NCBI RefSeq assembly: GCF_030544485.1
Contig: NZ_CP130610.1
Coordinates: 4,154,001-4,218,000 of the forward strand
Reading direction: 5' to 3'
DNA from: Halomonas sp. HAL1
GTDB lineage: Bacteria > Pseudomonadota > Gammaproteobacteria > Pseudomonadales > Halomonadaceae
Length of the DNA stretch: 64,000 nt
The position numbers were made by a program, and so were the translations under genes. The notes beneath the pieces are model-generated. The model was not told the DNA's origin, ran no database searches, and saw nothing but the letters and a program-made list of their open reading frames with translations. Below are positions 57,765-64,000 of this stretch, piece after piece; the stretch's first letter is position 1; every line of letters begins with the position of its first letter.

Positions 57765-58925
57765 TTATTCACCTGTTACGGGTTGGTTGGTGGGCGCCGG
57801 AGTAGGGAGTTGTTCAATACCCAGCTCATCAACCAGTGATTCACCGAAATAGTTAACAAATTCAGGCGTAGCGATGCTGCGCCACTGCTCCCCCTCGCGA
57901 ACGAGCAGAAGTACTTTGAGATTATTCTCAATGGCCATTTGCATAGCGTCTTGCTCGCCGACGACTAATAGTGCCGTCGCCCAAGCATCCGCCCAAGCGT
58001 TAGAGGGGTGGAAGACTGACACCGACGCTAATTGGTGAGTGACGGGTCGGCCTGTGCGCGGGTCAATGGTATGGGAGAAGCGCTCACCCTCTACTTCAAA
58101 ATAGTTGCGATAGTCACCCGAAGTAGCGACTGACATGCTTTCTAACGGAATAATATGCTGTGCACGTTGCTGGCCATCTTCGGGGACTTCAATGCCAATT
58201 CGCCACGGCGTCTGTTCGTCTTCATCGCGTACGCCACGGGCGATCAGGTCGCCACCTAAATTGACTAAGTAGTGCTCAATACCCTGTTGATCCAAGTACG
58301 TGGCCACCCGGTCCGTGGCATGGCCTTTGGCCACACCGGAAAGATCGACAAACACATCGCGAGTACGCCTTGCCTGCATATTTTGACTATCGAGCTCTAC
58401 GGCATCAAAACCCACTCGGGCAAGCTGCTCGGCCAGCAACGCATCAGCAGGTACCTCTTCAGGCCGGGACCCGGGGCCGAAGCTCCATAAATTAACTAGG
58501 TCACCCACCGTAATATCAAAGGCACCTTGGCTAGCTTCAGCCACCGACTGGCTGATGGCCAATACTTCAATCAGTTCGTTGGAGAGGGGTTGCCACTCGT
58601 CTACAGGAGCCTCGTTAAAGGCGATCAGTTCGGAATCGTCACGGTAGGTGGACATCGCCTGATCAACGCTCTCCAGCTCTGCTTTGAAACCCTCTTCCAG
58701 TTCAAGCGACTCACCCTGAGTGAGCGGATCCATAATGGTGACTTGATAAAAGGTGCCAAAAATATTGCCGTCAAAACGGACGGGGGATTCCAGCGGACGA
58801 TCACTCTCGGAACAGCCAGGCAATATCAGCAGAGCACCCAGCAATACGCCTAACACTATTAATTTCCTTCCCCACCTTTCTACCAACTCATTTTTGCCAG
58901 ACTTTTTCTTTTCAGACCTGTTCAT
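57765..58925 (-). CDS. apbE: FAD:protein FMN transferase ApbE
   Basis: Attaches FMN covalently to threonine in proteins such as Na+-NQR subunits. A 386-residue lipoprotein: hydrophobic signal then lipobox LPGC near residue 38. Domain blocks are FGTFYQVTI, MSTYRDDSELIAFN, DLSGVAKGHATDRV (FAD/Mg region), HYLVNLGGDL and FSHTIDPRTGRPV. Acts in the periplasm on the outer face of the inner membrane. Start 58925 has AAGG upstream. It lies 83 bp after uppP, across a 14-bp tandem repeat. Confidence 0.94.
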   Translation of the reverse strand: MNRSEKKKSGKNELVERWGRKLIVLGVLLGALLILPGCSESDRPLESPVRFDGNIFGTFYQVTIMDPLTQGESLELEEGFKAELESVDQAMSTYRDDSELIAFNEAPVDEWQPLSNELIEVLAISQSVAEASQGAFDITVGDLVNLWSFGPGSRPEEVPADALLAEQLARVGFDAVELDSQNMQARRTRDVFVDLSGVAKGHATDRVATYLDQQGIEHYLVNLGGDLIARGVRDEDEQTPWRIGIEVPEDGQQRAQHIIPLESMSVATSGDYRNYFEVEGERFSHTIDPRTGRPVTHQLASVSVFHPSNAWADAWATALLVVGEQDAMQMAIENNLKVLLLVREGEQWRSIATPEFVNYFGESLVDELGIEQLPTPAPTNQPVTGE

Positions 58926-58960
58926 AGCAGCCTTGCCCTGGAAATAAAACTCTAAAAATT

Positions 58961-58988
58961 AAGCTATTAAAATCAAGCTATTAAAATC
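58961..58988 (-). repeat. 14-bp tandem duplication between uppP and apbE
   Basis: Two exact copies of AAGCTATTAAAATC (58961-58974, 58975-58988). A diverged third copy (59003-59016, AAGCTGTTAAAAAT) overlaps the uppP stop codon. The array begins 36 bp upstream of the apbE start. Confidence 0.75.
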
Positions 58989-59008
58989 ATTTTTTTGAAA
59001 AAAAGCTG

Positions 59009-59809
59009 TTAAAAATAAAAGAACCACAGCAGCCAAGCGCCAAACAATACGCGATAAATAACAAACGGCTGCATCCCCAATTTTTTGATGATGACTAGGA
59101 AGTAGTGGATACACAGGTACGCGCTGACCCCGGACAGGAACGTACCCACTAGCATCGCTAACCAATCAATCGACTCCGATGCGTTAAAAAGGCCTAATGC
59201 TTCCAAGCCACCGGCCAACACAATCACCGGAATCGACAGCAAAAAAGAGAAACGTGAGGCGCCTTCCCGGCTCATTCCCACCATTAAAGCCGCCGTAATA
59301 GTAATGCCCGAGCGCGAAGTGCCCGGAATTAGCGCCAGCGCCTGGGCACCGCCAATAATCAGTACATCCTTCAAACACAATTGATATTCGCTGCGCGTTC
59401 CCCCTTTTCGCCAATCGGCATACCCCAACAATAGACCGAAACCAATTAAACTGAAGCCAATTATCAGCGTAGAGCGCATATAGTGAGAAATAACATCGTG
59501 CAGTACTAAACCAATAATACCCACGGGGATCGTGGCTAATGTCACCCAAAAGGCGAGCCGTGCATCATCGTTCACGCCTTTACCGCGCATAGCAGCTAGG
59601 CTGCTGGTCATCATCTGCCAAATTTCGTGGCGAAAATAAAGTATTACCGCGGAGAGGCTGCCCAAATGCAGCGCCACATCAAAGGCTAAACCTTGATCTT
59701 CCCATTCTGTCAGCACAGGCACCAAAATCAGGTGAGCAGAGCTTGAAACGGGTAAAAATTCAGAAATCCCCTGCACAACCGCTAACACCACCACCTGGAG
59801 CCAATCCAT
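59009..59809 (-). CDS. uppP: Undecaprenyl-diphosphatase UppP (BacA)
   Basis: Recycles the lipid carrier undecaprenyl diphosphate and gives bacitracin resistance. A 266-residue protein with about eight membrane segments. Active-site motifs are QGISEFLPVSSSAHLIL near the N-terminus and LIPGTSRSGITIT in the middle. Start 59809 has AGGATTATTT upstream. It heads the uppP-apbE-glmU-glmS run, so envelope-precursor genes are grouped. Confidence 0.96.
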   Translation of the reverse strand: MDWLQVVVLAVVQGISEFLPVSSSAHLILVPVLTEWEDQGLAFDVALHLGSLSAVILYFRHEIWQMMTSSLAAMRGKGVNDDARLAFWVTLATIPVGIIGLVLHDVISHYMRSTLIIGFSLIGFGLLLGYADWRKGGTRSEYQLCLKDVLIIGGAQALALIPGTSRSGITITAALMVGMSREGASRFSFLLSIPVIVLAGGLEALGLFNASESIDWLAMLVGTFLSGVSAYLCIHYFLVIIKKLGMQPFVIYRVLFGAWLLWFFYF

Positions 59810-60026
59810 AAATAATCCTGTGTAGAGTCACAATTTGATGGTTTTCAATGGGGCTTAAGGATACACATCCACCAATTCTTTGTCCGCCATTGCCTTGCTG
59901 ATATTAACCGCTACAGCCACTGAAAAAGTGCTGTTTCACCATCCAAAGGCAGTGGACGCTATAGAGGATATAAGGAGTGCGCTACAATGGGCATCTATTG
60001 AATGCGTGCTTCCTTGCAAGGTACCC

Positions 60027-61220
60027 ATGACTCAGACCGTTGAAACGCCAGTGGTTCACGATCAAGCGCGACTTAGCCAAGAAGCCAAGCGTGTCACCTA
60101 CATCGGTGCATGGCTGGACGCCCTGTTGAGTGTCGTTAAAGTCACCATTGGTTTTATGGTCGGCTCAGCGGCGTTGATCGCCGACGGCATTCACTCCCTA
60201 TCAGATTTAGTCACCGATGGTTTTGTCCTGGCAGCCATTCATTACGGCCGCCAGGAGCCCGATAAAGACCACCACTACGGCCACGGCCGAATCGAAACCC
60301 TGACTACCCTATTGCTGGGAAGTGTGCTGATCTTCGTGGCTGGCGGTATTGCCTGGTCGAGCCTGGATCGCCTGTTTAGCGGTACTGCCGTTAACGCGCC
60401 TGGTATGCTGGCGATTGTCATCACGGTGATTGCGCTGCTCAGTAAGGAGTGGATTTTTCGCTACACCATGCGGGTGGCCAAGCGGGTAAAGTCAAAATTG
60501 CTCGAAGCCAATGCCTGGCACTCGCGCAGCGATGCCTTATCCACCGCCGTGGTGCTGGTAGCCCTGGTAGGCGCTCAGTTTGGTTTGGGCTGGCTGGATG
60601 CCGTCGCTGCTATCATCGTGGGCTTATTGGTCGGTAAGGTAGGCCTGGACTTGCTGTGGGAGTCGGCCCGCGAGCTGGTCGATACCGCGCTGCCGGTAGA
60701 TGTTCAGGATCAGATGCACGATGTGGCTTGCAGCGTTCCGGGTGTGGATAGCGTTCATGATCTGCGCACCCGCCAGTCGGCGGGCTGGGTCATGGTTGAT
60801 CTACACGTGGTGGTAGGACCCAAAATCACCGTCTCCGAAGCCCATGAGATCGGTAACGAAGTGAGCCGCCGCCTGCGCCACGAATTCCCTGCTTTAACCG
60901 ATGTGATCTTCCACGTTGACCCCGAAGACGACGCCGGTGCGGGCGATCCCAGCCGCCTTCCCGGCCTTCCGCTGCGACCTGAAGTAGAGGCCGCGCTAGA
61001 TGCCCGCTGGTATAAGCACCCAGTCTGGCGAACGCTAAACGAGCTGCAGTTGCACTACCTGGACGATAAGGTCTCGGTATCGCTGATTATTGCTGATGCA
61101 GTGCATCAACCGCCTCAGTGCCTCGCTAGCCAGTTGAAGGCACTGGCCAGCGATATCGAGTGGCTGGGTCACGTCGAAGTGCTGTTTATCACCCGCGCCG
61201 CAAGTAGCTCTATGCGCTAA
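60027..61220 (+). CDS. Cation diffusion facilitator (FieF-like) metal exporter
   Basis: A 397-residue CDF transporter with six membrane segments and a cytoplasmic domain. Metal-binding residues are visible: ADGIHSLSDLVTDGF (TM2 His and Asp), KDHHYGHGRIETL, and the TM5 pair in WHSRSDALST. The C-terminal region is longer than in FieF (about 80 extra residues after the CDF cytoplasmic domain), including an acidic stretch. Exports Fe2+ or Zn2+ in exchange for protons, from the family. ATG 60027 is chosen over an open upstream extension (to 59880) because homology and GCAAGG begin here. Convergent with mgtE. Confidence 0.88.
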   Translation: MTQTVETPVVHDQARLSQEAKRVTYIGAWLDALLSVVKVTIGFMVGSAALIADGIHSLSDLVTDGFVLAAIHYGRQEPDKDHHYGHGRIETLTTLLLGSVLIFVAGGIAWSSLDRLFSGTAVNAPGMLAIVITVIALLSKEWIFRYTMRVAKRVKSKLLEANAWHSRSDALSTAVVLVALVGAQFGLGWLDAVAAIIVGLLVGKVGLDLLWESARELVDTALPVDVQDQMHDVACSVPGVDSVHDLRTRQSAGWVMVDLHVVVGPKITVSEAHEIGNEVSRRLRHEFPALTDVIFHVDPEDDAGAGDPSRLPGLPLRPEVEAALDARWYKHPVWRTLNELQLHYLDDKVSVSLIIADAVHQPPQCLASQLKALASDIEWLGHVEVLFITRAASSSMR

Positions 61221-61258
61221 CCTCTAGATCCTTACACTGTGCTTATGTGAGCAGTTTT

Positions 61259-62635
61259 TTAAGAGAGTAGCAAAGTGGCGATGCTGAAGTAGATCACTAC
61301 CCCCGAAGCATCAATAAGCGTGGTCACTAGCGGTGCTGAGGCCGTGGCAGGGTCAACCTTAAAGCGCTCTAGCACGAACGGCAGGCACATCCCCAGCAGG
61401 CTGCCGAACAGAACAATGGTGACCATGCTGAGCGCGACCACCATCGCTAGAGCTTCACCGCCGCGCATGATGCCTATTGGTGTCACCGCAATGGCCATGG
61501 TGATACCTAACGCCCCTGCAACAAGAAGTTCTCGGCCGAGTAATTTTCCCCAATCTTTAACGCCTACATCGCCAGTTGCCATACCACGTACCATCAACGT
61601 AGCCGCTTGAGCACCCGCATTACCGCCACTCCCGATCAACAGCGGTAAAAAGAATACCAGCGCTACCTGGGCGGCAATAGTCTCTTCAAAATAGGCAATC
61701 CCGGCACCCGAAAACAGGTTGGCAAAAACCAGCAATACCAGCCAAAACACCCGCTTACGGTAAAGGCTCCAAAGCTTTACACGGCTAACGCCGTCCTCCA
61801 GTTGGCCGATCGACATGCCTTTGTGGAAATCTTCGGTGGCCTCGGATTCGGCGACATCCATGGCGTCATCGTGGGTCACAATGCCGACCATACGATCATC
61901 GGCATCAATCACCGGCAGCGCTAACAGGTCGTACTTCGCCACAATACGCGCGACGTCTTCCTGAGCGTTATCGACCCGCGTGCTGATAACATCTTTGATC
62001 ATGATGTCATCGACGATGGCACCAGGACGCGCCACCATCAGTTGGCGTAATGACATGGTACCAATCAGCTCACCGTCACTATCCAGGATATAGAGCTGAT
62101 AGACCGTCTCTGCATCGGGCGCGGTCTGGCGTACCCGCATCATCGCTTGCGACACCGTCATGCCACTGGCTATGGACACATAGTCAGAGGTCATGATGGC
62201 GCCTGCGGTGCCCTCTTCGTAGCTGGCAAGCCGCTTTAGGTCTTCCCGCTCGCGGTGAGCCATGCGACGCAGCAATGCTTCACGCCGGTCTTCACTGAGT
62301 AGATTAAACAGGTCGGCACGTTCGTCCGAGCCCATCTCTTCGAGCAGCTTGAGTACCTGGCTATCGTCCAGCTCCCCGACTACCTCAAGCTGGCTCTCAC
62401 CGGGCAGATAGCCCAGCACATTGGCTGCCCGTTCGGCAGAGAGGATATCCAGCAGAGCGAGCGCCGCAGGTAGCTCTTCGTCATCCTCGATCATCTCTTC
62501 GAGCACTTCACCGATATCCGCTGAGCGGGTTTCGGCCAAACGCAAAGAGAGCACCGATTTACTAGGCACTTCCTTGGCCAACTCGTCGAGTAGTTCGGCT
62601 TTTAATTGCTGTAGGCTTTCATCGTTAAGCGCCAT
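61259..62635 (-). CDS. mgtE: Magnesium transporter MgtE
   Basis: Mg2+ channel, 458 aa. The N-terminal MgtE_N helical domain (residues ~10-125) is followed by a CBS pair (residues ~135-260) that senses Mg2+. The membrane domain has five helices, including LPLLIGSGGNAGAQAATLMVRG and the end DPATASAPLVTTLIDASG that lines the pore. Start ATG 62635 has GGGGAG upstream. Single gene, convergent with the CDF gene (38 bp between stops). Confidence 0.95.
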   Translation of the reverse strand: MALNDESLQQLKAELLDELAKEVPSKSVLSLRLAETRSADIGEVLEEMIEDDEELPAALALLDILSAERAANVLGYLPGESQLEVVGELDDSQVLKLLEEMGSDERADLFNLLSEDRREALLRRMAHREREDLKRLASYEEGTAGAIMTSDYVSIASGMTVSQAMMRVRQTAPDAETVYQLYILDSDGELIGTMSLRQLMVARPGAIVDDIMIKDVISTRVDNAQEDVARIVAKYDLLALPVIDADDRMVGIVTHDDAMDVAESEATEDFHKGMSIGQLEDGVSRVKLWSLYRKRVFWLVLLVFANLFSGAGIAYFEETIAAQVALVFFLPLLIGSGGNAGAQAATLMVRGMATGDVGVKDWGKLLGRELLVAGALGITMAIAVTPIGIMRGGEALAMVVALSMVTIVLFGSLLGMCLPFVLERFKVDPATASAPLVTTLIDASGVVIYFSIATLLLS

Positions 62636-62742
62636 GGCTCTCCCCTTCACACTGACAAACGTCGTGCTGCCGACTTAATCCATTACAAAATCCATTACCT
62701 AACTCATCATACTTACTTATATTACTATCCTTACTACCCAAC

Positions 62743-62784
62743 AAAAAAACGCCCCTTAAACCCTGATAACGGGCTTAAGGGGCG
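62743..62784 (-). terminator. Rho-independent terminator of the atp operon
   Basis: On the minus strand a GC-rich stem (CGCCCCTTAA with its complement, extended by CCC/GGG across one mismatch) with a seven-base loop is followed by seven T residues. It lies 26 bp after the atpC stop. Confidence 0.9.
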
Positions 62785-62809
62785 CTGTACCACGCCAAAC
62801 GCGTGGGTA

Positions 62810-63238
62810 TTAGCCTTTACCCGCCTTTTTACGCAGCTGCTGAATCGTTCGCAGCTGAGCAACGGCTTCGGCAAGTTCAGCGGCCGCTCGAGTATAATCA
62901 AGCTCCGATGACTTATCGTTAAAGGCTTTCAGCGCTTGCTGACGCGCTTCTTCGGCAGCAGCCTCATTGAGGTCGCTGGCCCGTGATGCGGCATCAGCCA
63001 GTATCGTTACCACATCCGGCTGGACTTCCATGAAGCCGCCAGTGACGTAGAAGTTCTCTTCTGCGCCACCATCATAGATCACGCGAACCGGACCCGGCTG
63101 AAGCTCAGTCAGCAGCGGAGCGTGACCTGGCAAAACGCCCAGATCACCCATCACCCCGGAAGCAATCACCTGCTCAACGGTACCTGAGAAGATGGATGCT
63201 TCAGCGCTGACGATATTGCAAGTAAAGCTATTCGCCAT
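62810..63238 (-). CDS. atpC: ATP synthase epsilon subunit
   Basis: Rotor-stalk subunit of F1 that also inhibits ATP hydrolysis. 142 aa; the N-terminal beta-sandwich contains GDLGVLPGHAPLLTEL and the C-terminal helical hairpin follows. Start 63238 is 24 bp after the atpD stop and has GAGGGGGATTCGCT upstream. Last gene of the atp operon. Confidence 0.97.
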   Translation of the reverse strand: MANSFTCNIVSAEASIFSGTVEQVIASGVMGDLGVLPGHAPLLTELQPGPVRVIYDGGAEENFYVTGGFMEVQPDVVTILADAASRASDLNEAAAEEARQQALKAFNDKSSELDYTRAAAELAEAVAQLRTIQQLRKKAGKG

Positions 63239-63262
63239 AGCGAATCCCCCTCATGGACGGGA

Positions 63263-64000
<738 letters not shown>

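Overview
The window looks like a chromosomal segment of a halophilic gammaproteobacterium of the Halomonas group. This assignment is an inference. It rests on the gene content (NhaD-type Na+/H+ antiporter, acidic cytochrome c, OxyR-RecG, gmk-rpoZ-spoT-ridA, rph-crc-pyrE, a glmS/glmU cluster next to the atp operon) and on the GC-rich codon use of the core genes. No rRNA or tRNA gene was recognised.

Layout. 1-6.83 kb: one minus-strand catabolic operon with a two-piece DUF3100-type membrane protein, an M20 amidohydrolase, a 3-hydroxyisobutyrate-dehydrogenase-like enzyme, an aldehyde dehydrogenase, a glyoxalase-fold protein and a short CysE. 7-22.9 kb: housekeeping genes (yccS, recG-oxyR, a nucleoside-sugar epimerase-like protein, ridA, spoT, rpoZ, gmk, an extensin-like protein, an MFS exporter, a 3-methyladenine glycosylase, a pirin, an alcohol dehydrogenase and a periplasmic histidine phosphatase). 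22.9-37.2 kb: an AT-richer accessory island. It opens with a hipBA toxin-antitoxin operon under two 43-bp inverted-repeat operators. It continues with a long minus-strand defence operon: hsdR, hsdM, a YhcG/DUF1016 nuclease, hsdS, then a Septu-like ATPase and HNH nuclease pair. An IS630-family element splits hsdS and an IS30-family element splits the ATPase gene. 37.2-45 kb: core genes again (yicC, rph, a nuclease-dead ExoIII homologue that fits Crc, pyrE, trmL, rep, a dihaem cytochrome c and a GNAT).

45.5-51.9 kb is the most interesting block: a tightly packed plus-strand operon. It encodes a 'thermostable hemolysin' family protein, an AMP-ligase-like enzyme whose usual A10 lysine is arginine, a haem-oxygenase-like protein with a full di-iron ligand pattern, a short-chain dehydrogenase, a secreted TPR protein and a PmrAB/QseBC-type two-component system. 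The promoter region carries a PmrA-box-like direct repeat, and the next gene (a CBS-domain protein) has a second one. The operon therefore looks like a self-regulated, undescribed small-molecule or lipid-modification pathway. 52.7-64 kb: nhaD, glmS, glmU, apbE, uppP, a CDF metal exporter, mgtE, atpC and the C-terminal part of atpD.

Several minus-strand genes (oxyR, rpoZ, gmk, trmL, apbE) carry short tandem duplications of 12-16 bp within about 105 bp upstream of their start codons. No annotated feature type explains this pattern.
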